Of a stretch of 64,000 nucleotides of DNA, positions 49,568 through 58,725 are shown one piece after another. Position 1 is the stretch's first letter, and the number at the start of each line of letters is the position of its first letter. The notes under the pieces are model-generated. The model worked only from the letters and a program-made list of their open reading frames with translations, was not told the origin of the DNA and did not search any database. The position numbers and the translations under genes are program-made. This DNA comes from Yoonia maritima (GTDB taxonomy: Bacteria; Pseudomonadota; Alphaproteobacteria; Rhodobacterales; Rhodobacteraceae): assembly GCF_002933395.1 (NCBI RefSeq), contig NZ_PKFN01000010.1:248001-312000 (forward strand), given 5' to 3'.

Positions 49568-49588
49568 CTTATTAATGTTCCGCTAAAC

Positions 49589-50254
49589 TTAGCTAAGCTT
49601 TTCGTCCAGAATTGCAGCGAATTCATCGTAGTTCATGTTCGAATACTTTTCGCCGTCAATCAGGAAGCTCGGAGTAGAGCTTATGTCGTCGCGCTCAGCG
49701 TTGTCTTGGTACCAAGTGTACAGCGCTTCGGCTTTGGCGGCGTCACTAAGGCACGCATCAAGCGCCGCATCATCAAGGCCCGCTGTCTTACCAAGGCGAC
49801 GCAGTTCTTCAATGATCGTTGCGGGATCGCCGCTTGCCAGCCATTCGCGTTGCTGTTCATACAACACGTCCGAGAATGCAAAGAAGAAGTCAGGGTTGTC
49901 TGTGCAACGCGCAATCATTGACGCCCAAAGACCGGGACGGTCAAAATACACTTCGCGATAAACGAAACGGATTTTGTTCGTATCAATGTAATTCGCTTTT
50001 AGCAGCTTGTGCTGGTTCGCGTTAAAGCTGGCGCAATGTGGGCAAGTGAATGATGCGTATTCGATCACTTCGACATTCGCCATCGGGTTGCCAACGACCA
50101 TTTCCATGACCTCAGGCAGTTCACCCGTTGCTTCTTGTGCGTTTGCTGCACCGGGCAAAAGACCCGTCTGCTGATTACGCGGCAACAGCCCAAGGCCAGC
50201 CCCAACGGTCAAAATGGCAGCGCCACCAGTGGCCAATAAAGTTCTACGTTTCAT
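49589..50254 (-). CDS. DsbA family thiol-disulfide oxidoreductase
   Basis: A 221-residue exported protein with an N-terminal signal containing twin arginines (MKRRTLLATGG) and a mature start near NAQEA. The active site is CPHC (71-74) in a thioredoxin fold, with the cis-proline loop SSTPSFLIDG near the C-terminus. It probably introduces or reshuffles disulfides in the periplasm. The ATG at 50254 follows AGAGGTGAAC. It lies 12 bases after the DUF721 gene. Confidence 0.9.
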   Translation of the reverse strand: MKRRTLLATGGAAILTVGAGLGLLPRNQQTGLLPGAANAQEATGELPEVMEMVVGNPMANVEVIEYASFTCPHCASFNANQHKLLKANYIDTNKIRFVYREVYFDRPGLWASMIARCTDNPDFFFAFSDVLYEQQREWLASGDPATIIEELRRLGKTAGLDDAALDACLSDAAKAEALYTWYQDNAERDDISSTPSFLIDGEKYSNMNYDEFAAILDEKLS

Positions 50255-50266
50255 GTTCACCTCTAT

Positions 50267-50776
50267 TCAGGTTTTTTGTTTTGATAAGACGTTCGCGCCC
50301 AGCGCCGCAAGGGCCGCACGCAAATCGTCGCTTTGAACGGTGTCAGCCATGGCTTGCGCTTCCGATTGCGCGGCTGGGCTGGGTGTTTTGCGGGTTTTCG
50401 GGGCTGGGGTAAAAGCCACGCGCCCCTCAGCAAATCCTGTCGGTGCTGTCTGCGTAATACGCACACGCGCGATGGCGCGGTAGCCATAGCAGGCATTCAC
50501 CTTTTCGCGAATTTGCTCTTTTTGCATCTCAAGCATCGGGGCCTGTGCGCCCGTCGTCAGCAAGGTCAGGGTCGCGCCCATGCCACCTTTGCCGTAACTC
50601 ACGTTCACAGGGGTCGCGACACTTGCGGTTGCTTCACCCACAACCTCTGGCCAATGGGTCAATAGACGTGTCACGGCAAAGCCACGCTCTTCGCTTGCGG
50701 TGCGAATGCGGGTTTGCATCAACGTCGCCGCACGAGAAAATCCGCGCGTGGTGCCCTTATGGCGTGCTTGTTTCAT
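50267..50776 (-). CDS. DUF721 / DciA-like protein
   Basis: A 169-residue protein whose first 100 residues match DUF721 (LLTHWPEVVGEATASVATPV, then LTLLTTGAQAPMLEMQKEQI). DciA, in the same family, is the ancestral loader of the replicative helicase DnaB in bacteria without DnaC or DnaI. The C-terminal third is low-complexity and Ala/Pro-rich. It is the upstream gene of the DsbA-like gene and divergent from mutY. Confidence 0.82.
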   Translation of the reverse strand: MKQARHKGTTRGFSRAATLMQTRIRTASEERGFAVTRLLTHWPEVVGEATASVATPVNVSYGKGGMGATLTLLTTGAQAPMLEMQKEQIREKVNACYGYRAIARVRITQTAPTGFAEGRVAFTPAPKTRKTPSPAAQSEAQAMADTVQSDDLRAALAALGANVLSKQKT

Positions 50777-50844
50777 AACTAAGCTCTACTGTATGTCAGT
50801 CGTTGCGCCAAGTCAGCGCCTGCGATCTGAAAGGTAAATAACCA

Positions 50845-51897
50845 TTGCGTGACCTCAGTTTACAGCTTTTGGACTGGTATGATGTCCATGCGCGGGCAAT
50901 GCCGTGGCGCGTGCCACCTGATGCGCGCAACGCCGGAACGCTTCCGAATCCTTATGCAGTGTGGATGTCAGAGGTCATGTTGCAGCAAACAACCGTTGCC
51001 GCCGTTCGTGAATACCATAACAAATTCATGTCGTTATGGCCAACCGTGCACGAATTGGCAGCAGCCGAAGACGCCGACGTCATGGCAGCATGGGCAGGGC
51101 TGGGTTACTATGCACGTGCCCGAAATCTGCTGAAATGTGCCCGTGCGGTTGTTGATAACCATGATGGTGTTTTTCCGCAAAACTATGAAACACTTCTGAC
51201 GCTGCCCGGCATCGGCCCCTACACGGCTGCCGCGATTTCATCCATCGCGTTTGATCTGCCTGAAACAGTTGTGGACGGAAACGTAGAACGCGTCATGGCG
51301 CGACTTCATAACATCCACGACCCATTGCCGGGATCAAAGGCCGCATTAACCGAAAAAGCACGCGCACTGACCCCCACAAAACGACCCGGCGATTATGCCC
51401 AAGCAGTGATGGACCTAGGTGCAACCATCTGCACGCCCAAAAGCCCTGCTTGCGGAATTTGCCCTTGGCGAGAGCCTTGCGATGCACAGAGTGCAGGAAC
51501 TGCGGCAGAGCTGCCAAAGAAAACACCAAAAAAGAAAACGCCGACTCGGTTTGGGATTGCCTATGTCGTATGTCGCAGTGACGGCGCGTGGCTGTTGGAA
51601 ACGCGCCCTGAAAGCGGGCTTTTGGGCGGGATGTTAGGTTGGCCGGGGTCTGAATGGGGCGATGCACCTGACCCTGCACCACCTATTGATGCGGACTGGC
51701 AAACCCTAAACGAAGAGGCTCGGCATACCTTTACGCATTTCCATTTGCGCCTAACCATCATGACAGCATCGGTTGGGATGGACGCGTCACCAGCACGCGG
51801 CGAGTTCGTCGCAAAGACCGATTTCAGCCCCACCGCCCTACCCACGGCGATGCGCAAAGTATTCAATCTGGCTGGTCCGACGCTACGCGACTCTTGA
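50845..51897 (+). CDS. mutY: A/G-specific adenine DNA glycosylase
   Basis: A 350-residue glycosylase that removes adenine mispaired with 8-oxoguanine. The catalytic Glu is in WMSEVMLQQTTV, the helix-hairpin-helix is LPGIGPYTAAAI, and the catalytic Asp is in VVDGNVERV. The iron-sulfur cluster cysteines are 196, 203, 206 and 212 (C-x6-C-x2-C-x5-C). A C-terminal NUDIX-like domain (about 230-345) recognises the oxidised base. The start is TTG at 50845 with AAAGG about 10 bases upstream. Confidence 0.96.
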   Translation: MRDLSLQLLDWYDVHARAMPWRVPPDARNAGTLPNPYAVWMSEVMLQQTTVAAVREYHNKFMSLWPTVHELAAAEDADVMAAWAGLGYYARARNLLKCARAVVDNHDGVFPQNYETLLTLPGIGPYTAAAISSIAFDLPETVVDGNVERVMARLHNIHDPLPGSKAALTEKARALTPTKRPGDYAQAVMDLGATICTPKSPACGICPWREPCDAQSAGTAAELPKKTPKKKTPTRFGIAYVVCRSDGAWLLETRPESGLLGGMLGWPGSEWGDAPDPAPPIDADWQTLNEEARHTFTHFHLRLTIMTASVGMDASPARGEFVAKTDFSPTALPTAMRKVFNLAGPTLRDS

Positions 51898-51944
51898 GCG
51901 TTCACAGTCCCAAGCGTAGGTTTATTGTAACTACGAGGTTCCCT

Positions 51945-53066
51945 ATGTCGATCAAAAGCATCAGTGCCGCGCTTCCGTTCTGGCTGTCGCTTGCGCTAAT
52001 CCCAATCGCTGTTGTCGCTGCAATTTATGGTGGCTGGGCCATCGCGCTGCTACCGCTGGCGACTTGGTATCTGTTCACATTCTTGGATTTCTTGCTGGGC
52101 CTGAACCTCGAAAACAAAGACCCAGACACCGAGGACAAAGATCTTTTCTGGTATCGCCTTATCACGCTGATCTGGGTGCCTGTTCAATTGATCACTATTT
52201 TCGGTCTGATGATCTATGTGGCGCGATCCGGGCATTTGCACTGGGGTGAAGAATGGGCGCTATTCGCCGCGCTGGGGATTTTATCCGGTACTATCGGAAT
52301 CAACTACAGCCACGAACTGATGCACCAAAAGCCAAAGATCGAACGCTGGCTGGGTGATATTCTGCTGACTTCGGTCCTATACGGGCACTTCCGGTCCGAG
52401 CATCTGTTGGTTCATCACCGCTATGTCGGCACACCGCGTGACCCTGTCACCGCGCGGTACGGAGAAGGCTTTTATCATTTCTTCCCCCGTGTCCTTTGGC
52501 AAAGCCTAACGTCGTCGTTTCTTGCGGAAAAGGCGATGCTCGCGCGTAAAAAGCTACCTTGGCATCACAAGTCCAACCCCTTTTGGCGGTATTGGGCGCT
52601 TGAGGCAGGATTTGCGATTTTGTCATTCGCGATCGCGGGATGGTGGGGTGTGTTCCTGTTCGCCACCCAAGCCTTTTGGGCGGTTTTCCAGCTAGAACTG
52701 GTCAACTATGTCGAACATTACGCACTCACGCGTAAACATCTGGGCGCTGGTAAATATGAGCATGTGAAACCGCGCCATTCATGGAACGCGGCGCACAAAG
52801 CGTCAAACTGGCTGTTGATCAACCTGCAACGCCATTCGGACCATCACTACAAACCCGACCGACGCTTCCCGCTGCTTCAAAACTACGCCGACGACGAGGC
52901 GCCGCAGCTTCCGTTTGGGTACCCTGTAATGACGATGGCAGCACTAGTCCCATCCATCTGGCGAAAGGTCATGCACCCACGCGTCCACACATGGCGCAAC
53001 CTGTACTACCCAGAGATCGAAGACTGGGCACCGTATAAATCAGCAACCAATCCCCTACCTCGCTAA
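51945..53066 (+). CDS. alkB: Alkane 1-monooxygenase (AlkB-type di-iron membrane hydroxylase)
   Basis: A 373-residue integral membrane fatty-acid-desaturase-like hydroxylase with about six membrane segments. The histidine boxes are HELMHQK, EHLLVHHRYVGTP and LQRHSDHHYKP, and the signature NYVEHYAL is present. The second box has Val where many AlkB proteins have Gly, so this belongs to a divergent subgroup and the chain-length preference is unknown. No rubredoxin or regulator is adjacent. ATG 51945 follows ACGAGG; an earlier in-frame TTG at 51894 overlaps the mutY stop. Confidence 0.88.
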   Translation: MSIKSISAALPFWLSLALIPIAVVAAIYGGWAIALLPLATWYLFTFLDFLLGLNLENKDPDTEDKDLFWYRLITLIWVPVQLITIFGLMIYVARSGHLHWGEEWALFAALGILSGTIGINYSHELMHQKPKIERWLGDILLTSVLYGHFRSEHLLVHHRYVGTPRDPVTARYGEGFYHFFPRVLWQSLTSSFLAEKAMLARKKLPWHHKSNPFWRYWALEAGFAILSFAIAGWWGVFLFATQAFWAVFQLELVNYVEHYALTRKHLGAGKYEHVKPRHSWNAAHKASNWLLINLQRHSDHHYKPDRRFPLLQNYADDEAPQLPFGYPVMTMAALVPSIWRKVMHPRVHTWRNLYYPEIEDWAPYKSATNPLPR

Positions 53067-53075
53067 ACAAAAAAA

Positions 53076-53097
53076 CCCGCCGTACAAAGACGGCGGG
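53076..53097 (-). terminator. Terminator of the ccrM transcript
   Basis: An 8-bp stem CCCGCCGT / ACGGCGGG with a 6-base loop. The A-run before it on the plus strand is a T-run in the minus-strand transcript. A second small hairpin CCCTTCC / GGAAGGG is at 53117-53135. Confidence 0.75.
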
Positions 53098-53192
53098 CAA
53101 AGTTAGTAATCGCGGCCCCTTCCACCATGGAAGGGTTCTCCGCAATCACCGGCGGTATCAACGTTGGGGAATGTGACGCAGTTAAGCCTGCG

Positions 53193-54347
<1,155 letters not shown>

Positions 54348-54353
54348 CTAGTG

Positions 54354-54393
54354 TGAGTCAGACTGGATTCACTGTCAAAAGTTTTATTGAATC
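54354..54393 (-). promoter_or_regulatory. Putative ccrM promoter with three GANTC sites
   Basis: Read on the minus strand, TTGACA (complement of 54372-54377) could be a -35 box, with CACACT 17 bases further as a weak -10. GANTC sites are at 54355-54359 and 54366-54370 (both in the spacer) and at 54389-54393 (just upstream of the -35). Their density (three in 39 bases) is far above the one per 256 bases expected by chance. In Caulobacter, methylation of GANTC sites in the ccrM promoter/leader affects its transcription. Confidence 0.5.
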
Positions 54394-54406
54394 AATGGGT
54401 TACGTT

Positions 54407-55024
54407 TTACTCTTGATACAAGATATTGTGCACCGGCTTGAACGAACGTCTATGGTGTGGGGTCACACCAAGGTTTTCCAACCCTGATTTGTGTGCCGCA
54501 GTCGGGTAACCCGCGTTCTTTTCCCAACCATAACCCGGGTACTGTTGCGCCAAATCCACCATGTGTCGGTCGCGCCACACTTTGGCGACGATAGAAGCCG
54601 CTGCAATCGACAGGCTACGCCCGTCACCTTTTACGACTGTCTTGGTTGAAATGGTCAAACCGCGCGGCACCATGTTGCCGTCGATCAATGCGTAATCCGT
54701 CGGCTGTTTTAGCCCGGCAATCGCCCGTACCATCGCAATATGGGATGCGCGCAAAATGTTGTGTTCGTCTATCTCGGCTACTGTCGCCTGCGCGAGCGAT
54801 ACGTCGGCTTGCTCCATTATCGCGTCATAAAGCGCATCACGTTTCTTGGCGGTCAGCTTTTTGCTGTCATTCAATCCGTCGGGGATGTTGTTTGCGTCCA
54901 GCACGACAGCGGCTGCAACGACGGGACCAGCAAGCGGGCCGCGCCCCACCTCATCCACGCCAGCGATATAAGTGAAACCGCGATCAAGCGCGGCTTGTTC
55001 AAATGTGTAATCAGGTTTTGTCAT
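54407..55024 (-). CDS. rnhB: Ribonuclease HII
   Basis: A 205-residue enzyme that cuts RNA at RNA-DNA junctions. The catalytic motif is AGVDEVGRGPLAGPVVAAAV with Asp24 and Glu25; further acidic residues lie in YALIDGN (about 115) and KVWRDRHMVDLA. Length is typical. It lies upstream of ccrM on the same strand with a 104-base gap holding the ccrM promoter, an order common in alphaproteobacteria. Confidence 0.95.
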   Translation of the reverse strand: MTKPDYTFEQAALDRGFTYIAGVDEVGRGPLAGPVVAAAVVLDANNIPDGLNDSKKLTAKKRDALYDAIMEQADVSLAQATVAEIDEHNILRASHIAMVRAIAGLKQPTDYALIDGNMVPRGLTISTKTVVKGDGRSLSIAAASIVAKVWRDRHMVDLAQQYPGYGWEKNAGYPTAAHKSGLENLGVTPHHRRSFKPVHNILYQE

Positions 55025-55147
55025 ATGATCAGTGACCAGAACACGGGCCGTGGTTCAAGAATAAAAAAAGGGGCAAGGGCCATATCGAACCCTTGCTCCA
55101 AGGTGGCACGACGACTGGGGCTTGAAGTCGCGCTAAGTGTCAGCGTC

Positions 55148-55609
55148 TTAGCGACGCCGATCAGAACGATAGCCTTCTTGGCGCATGCAGGCGGGGTCAA
55201 AGCCGTTTCTGGGGCCGTGGTTAGTGAACAGCCGTACTTCACAACGGCGCGGCAATTGAGCAACCCGGACTTGATGCCGCTCAAGACAACGGCTCATGTA
55301 CATCCGATGATCTCCATAGCGGGTATCAATTTGGCCCAAACATTCAGACGGCAAAACATTTCGATTGCCCGCAGGACGCGGGCGACCTGTCCAGCCTCCT
55401 GGATGGCGCTGCGGTCGATCATCAATCTGTGCTGGCTCGCGGTCATTGCGGTCTCGGTTCTCTAGCGCCGCGTTCAACGCCGCAATTGCGGCGAGCCCGA
55501 TAATCAACTTGCCAGCATCCTCGCGATCAAATCCATTTGCTTGCGCTGGTATAGCGGTCGCAAACATTAAGGAAACGGCGGCGACACCTGCGATCAGTGA
55601 TTTAAACAT
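55148..55609 (-). CDS. Hypothetical exported protein
   Basis: A 153-residue protein with signal peptide (MFKSLIAGVAAVSLMFATAI through AQA). After DAGKLIIGLAAIAALNAALE, a hydrophobic helix, comes an Arg/Pro/Asp-rich linker and a C-terminal cysteine-containing part (LPSECLGQ, YMSRCLERH, RRCEVRLFT, FDPACMRQEGY) with four cysteines, probably two disulfides. AAAAGGAACACAT precedes the start. I do not recognise the family. Confidence 0.75.
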   Translation of the reverse strand: MFKSLIAGVAAVSLMFATAIPAQANGFDREDAGKLIIGLAAIAALNAALENRDRNDREPAQIDDRPQRHPGGWTGRPRPAGNRNVLPSECLGQIDTRYGDHRMYMSRCLERHQVRVAQLPRRCEVRLFTNHGPRNGFDPACMRQEGYRSDRRR

Positions 55610-55776
55610 ATGTGTTCCTTTTCATCTGTTGCGCCAAAAAGAATGGGTGACGCTGATGAAACGAAACTGGAGCGAACCTTCGCTGCCAAACAATAACGGG
55701 GTATGGTTATGCAATGGCCTACACGATAACATATGACGTTATTGAATATCAGCCCGCTTTAAGGTCAATTAGAGCC

Positions 55777-56058
55777 ATGAAACATCTTTCTTTTACATTC
55801 ATGATTTTCTGCATGACCGCAGGGGCTGCGCAGGCTGATTGCTATGCTGATTATAAGGCCAAGCAAGACGGACCACTGCGGCTTCATTATGGTGTGACCC
55901 AAGTCCGCGGCGATTGCAGTGTACGGTCTGCCGAAGATCAACTACGCCCGGCGTTGGAACGCGACGGCTGGCAACTATTGAATGTGCTCGGTGTCTTTGA
56001 CGATGCCGGGCTAGAAGAAAGAAGGGGCAGCGCTGGTGACTACTTCCTCCGCTACTGA
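55777..56058 (+). CDS. Small exported protein upstream of the membrane-tethered regulator
   Basis: A 93-residue protein with signal peptide (MKHLSFTFMIFCMTAGAAQA). The mature domain of about 73 residues has two cysteines (DCYADYKAKQDGPLRLHYG, VRGDCSVRSAEDQL) and ends WQLLNVLGVFDDAGLEER...DYFLRY. I do not recognise the family. The reading frame overlaps the next gene by 23 bases, so the two are translated together. The start at 55777 is chosen because it begins the signal peptide; the open frame extends upstream to 55714. Confidence 0.7.
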   Translation: MKHLSFTFMIFCMTAGAAQADCYADYKAKQDGPLRLHYGVTQVRGDCSVRSAEDQLRPALERDGWQLLNVLGVFDDAGLEERRGSAGDYFLRY

Positions 56059-56734
56059 GGCACGTGAGATCGGCAATAAAATCGTTGTCGCGGGCATCGC
56101 AGCAATTGTTCTAATTTTGGCCATCGCAGCTATTTTATTATTTATCAATCTGCCGGACGCAAATGCATTTAATGTACGCGTAGAACGATTGTTCGTGGAA
56201 AACGACACGCTCACGGGAAACGCAGAAATCAAGCTGCTGGAAATTCTGGCGCAATCGGGGACAGCGTTTTCAGATACATTATCATCTTATCGCTTTGTGA
56301 TCTTTGTCCTACTGGTATTTGCGACCGCCCTGCTGATCGCGGCCGTCGCGTTCCTTGCCATGCTCGTCGTATTGAACCGGCGGATGAGCAAAATTGAACG
56401 GCAGGGGATCGAAGTGAATTCACTTATCATTAGCCGTGATCAAAAGGCGGTGTACCTAAATGATTTCGAATTCAAACTAACCGAAGCCGCAATCGAAACC
56501 TTATCGGTCTTAGCAGAGGCGCGCATGGACGACGAAGTCCTTTCGGGCGCCGAAATTGAAGGCGTCATTTCTGGCCGAAATAGCATCGACTGCGAAGAGG
56601 CAGCAGGCGCAACTCGGATCAAACGGCTGCGCGATACTTTGGGCAATCAAATGATCAGTGAACTACTAGTCAAAAACATCGCACGCAAAGGATACATGCT
56701 CGCGATTGATAAAGATGTGATCAAAATGGTCTAA
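56036..56734 (+). CDS. Two-TM protein with a C-terminal winged-helix-like domain (putative membrane-tethered regulator)
   Basis: A 232-residue protein. TM1 spans about 16-38, a short periplasmic loop 39-85 follows, and TM2 spans about 87-113. The cytoplasmic part (about 130-225) resembles an OmpR/ToxR-type winged helix: FEFKLTEAAIETLSVL, then ATRIKRLRDTLGN as recognition-helix region, and KNIARKGYMLAI as the beta hairpin wing. ToxR and CadC carry this domain at the N-terminus before one TM; here it comes last. It starts with GTG inside the preceding gene and stands 281 bases before cassette B. Regulation of that cassette is inferred from position only. Confidence 0.65.
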   Translation: MTTSSATEAREIGNKIVVAGIAAIVLILAIAAILLFINLPDANAFNVRVERLFVENDTLTGNAEIKLLEILAQSGTAFSDTLSSYRFVIFVLLVFATALLIAAVAFLAMLVVLNRRMSKIERQGIEVNSLIISRDQKAVYLNDFEFKLTEAAIETLSVLAEARMDDEVLSGAEIEGVISGRNSIDCEEAAGATRIKRLRDTLGNQMISELLVKNIARKGYMLAIDKDVIKMV

Positions 56735-57015
56735 AGATGACGCGGCGTTAAGTCGCACGAATCACTTTCGCAATAAGCGGCGTTCCGCGCAGAGACTCTA
56801 AAATGAATGGGTCATTTGGATAGGATTTGATCCAAAAAGTCGACGATTTTAGCGATTTCATCCGCTTCTCCTCTACTTTGGAAAAGATTCGCCGCAATTT
56901 GCGCACAATTCGACCAACTAATGGTTAATTACGTAGACACATAAACCTGGGCGCATCCGTTTGCGGCAATTTTTCGCCGATAAATTGATCACCTACCCGG
57001 GGAGGAGAGTAATTA

Positions 57016-58596
57016 ATGTTAAGTAAGCGAACGAATGCTGCATTGGGTATTGTGACCCTTGCAAGCAGCTTGACCATCGCAGGTATGGCGCAAGCAGGCG
57101 AAGTGACGTTGTCATCAGGCGACGGTACAGTGAACATGACAGGGGAGTTCATCGACTTCCAAGACAACGCCTACATCATTGCGACGGCGCTTGGCGAATT
57201 GCGGGTCGCCGCAAGCCGAGTGAGCTGTTCTGGCGCGTCCTGCCCGACATTCAACACAGTCGAAACCGATATCACGATTGGGGGATCTGATGTTGTTGGG
57301 TCCGGCTTAATGCCGCTTTTGCTTGAAGGGTACGCAGGCGTTCTTGATGCCGCTGCGTCGCTTGGAAACACCGGGCAAAACGGCGAACTCATCGCGACAC
57401 TGACAGCCGATCAGGGCTTTGGTGACGATCTGGTTTCGTTCCTTGTTGCTTCAACCGGTTCCAGTGACGGTTTCCAACAGTTGCTTTCAGGCGAAGCTGA
57501 AATCGCTATGTCGTCGCGGCGCATTGTCCCTGACGAAGCCCGCAGCCTGCGTGATGCCGGCGGCGGTAACATGGTCGACCCAGCCCAAGAACACATCGTC
57601 GCAATCGATAGCCTTGTTGTCATTACAAACGCGGCAAACCCGATCGACACACTGACAACCGAAGAAATTCGCGCAATCTATTCTGGTCAGATCACGAATT
57701 GGTCACAGGTTGGTGGGCCTGATATGCCCATCACGGTCATTACCCAATCCGAAGACTCCGGTACCCGTGCTGTGTTTGAAGACCGCATTTTCGGTGAAAC
57801 CACTGCATCGCTTGCATCTGGTGCGCAGATCGCCACATCCGGAAGCGAAGCATCACAGCTTGTAAACGCAACACAAGGTGCAATCGGCGTCGTCGGTTAT
57901 TCGTTCCAACGTGGTGCAAACCCGGTTAGCCTTGTGAACGAATGCGGGATCACAATGACACCTGATGCGTTTTCAGCACGTACCGAAGAATACGCGTTGC
58001 AGCGTCGCCTGTACCTTTACACACGACAAGACACCGCTTCGGATCAAACGCTTGCGTTCGTCGACTTTGCCCGCTCAAACGACGCCGATAGCCTAATCGG
58101 CAAGGCTGGGTTTATCGGCTTTGCTGTAGATCGTCGCGAACAGTCACTTGAAAGCAGCCGCGCACGCAGCCTGCTTGACCCTGCTGCAGATGCCTACGAG
58201 GCCGGATTTATGCGCCAAATGTTGGGCCAGATGGTTGATTATGACCGTCTTTCAACGACATTCCGCTTCCGCACAGGCTCTGCACAGCTGGATGAACGCG
58301 GCCGGATCGACCGTGATCGTCTGATCGAATACCTCGAAACACAGCCCGAAGGCACAGAAGTCTTGCTTGCTGGCTTTACCGATGACGTAGGCCAATTCGA
58401 TGGCAACCGTGATTTGTCACAGCAACGCGCGTCTCAGGTCGCACAAGACCTCGTTTCATATGCTGGGGACCGTATCAATGGCATCACAGTTTCTTCGGTT
58501 GGGTACGGTGAAATTGCGCCATCTGGCTGCAACGCAAACCAAGAAGGCCGCCGCATCAACCGCCGCGTCGAAGTTTGGATCAAGTCACCAGCGTAA
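57016..58596 (+). CDS. Secreted PstS-like binding protein fused to a C-terminal OmpA domain (cassette B)
   Basis: A 526-residue paralogue of the product of 17447-19027, identical in length and domain order: signal peptide (about 1-27), small beta domain with RVSCSGASCP, PstS-like binding domain (IGGSDVV, IYSGQITNWSQVGG) and OmpA domain (FRFRTGSAQLDERG, AGFTDDVGQFDGNRDLS, NRRVE). The anion-contacting loop EDSGTRAVFE (246-255) is intact, unlike in copy A. GGGGAGGAGAG before the ATG is a very strong ribosome binding site. A PilJ-type gene follows after 129 bases. No permease genes are near; a cell-wall-anchored binding or sensing protein is inferred. Confidence 0.87.
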   Translation: MLSKRTNAALGIVTLASSLTIAGMAQAGEVTLSSGDGTVNMTGEFIDFQDNAYIIATALGELRVAASRVSCSGASCPTFNTVETDITIGGSDVVGSGLMPLLLEGYAGVLDAAASLGNTGQNGELIATLTADQGFGDDLVSFLVASTGSSDGFQQLLSGEAEIAMSSRRIVPDEARSLRDAGGGNMVDPAQEHIVAIDSLVVITNAANPIDTLTTEEIRAIYSGQITNWSQVGGPDMPITVITQSEDSGTRAVFEDRIFGETTASLASGAQIATSGSEASQLVNATQGAIGVVGYSFQRGANPVSLVNECGITMTPDAFSARTEEYALQRRLYLYTRQDTASDQTLAFVDFARSNDADSLIGKAGFIGFAVDRREQSLESSRARSLLDPAADAYEAGFMRQMLGQMVDYDRLSTTFRFRTGSAQLDERGRIDRDRLIEYLETQPEGTEVLLAGFTDDVGQFDGNRDLSQQRASQVAQDLVSYAGDRINGITVSSVGYGEIAPSGCNANQEGRRINRRVEVWIKSPA

Positions 58597-58725
58597 CTTG
58601 TTCAGCCAATGACCAACGTACCCAATTCACGCGCTCGCAACCGACCAAAGTTTATCTAGCGATACCTGCAAGAGTTAACGATTGTCTAAGCCAGTGCCTG
58701 AGACGGGAACGATAAAGGAAATGAT

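Noticed and set aside
54740-55465. Open frame of 241 codons on the plus strand over rnhB
   Set aside because: Antisense to the RNase HII active site and to an exported protein with a proper signal peptide.
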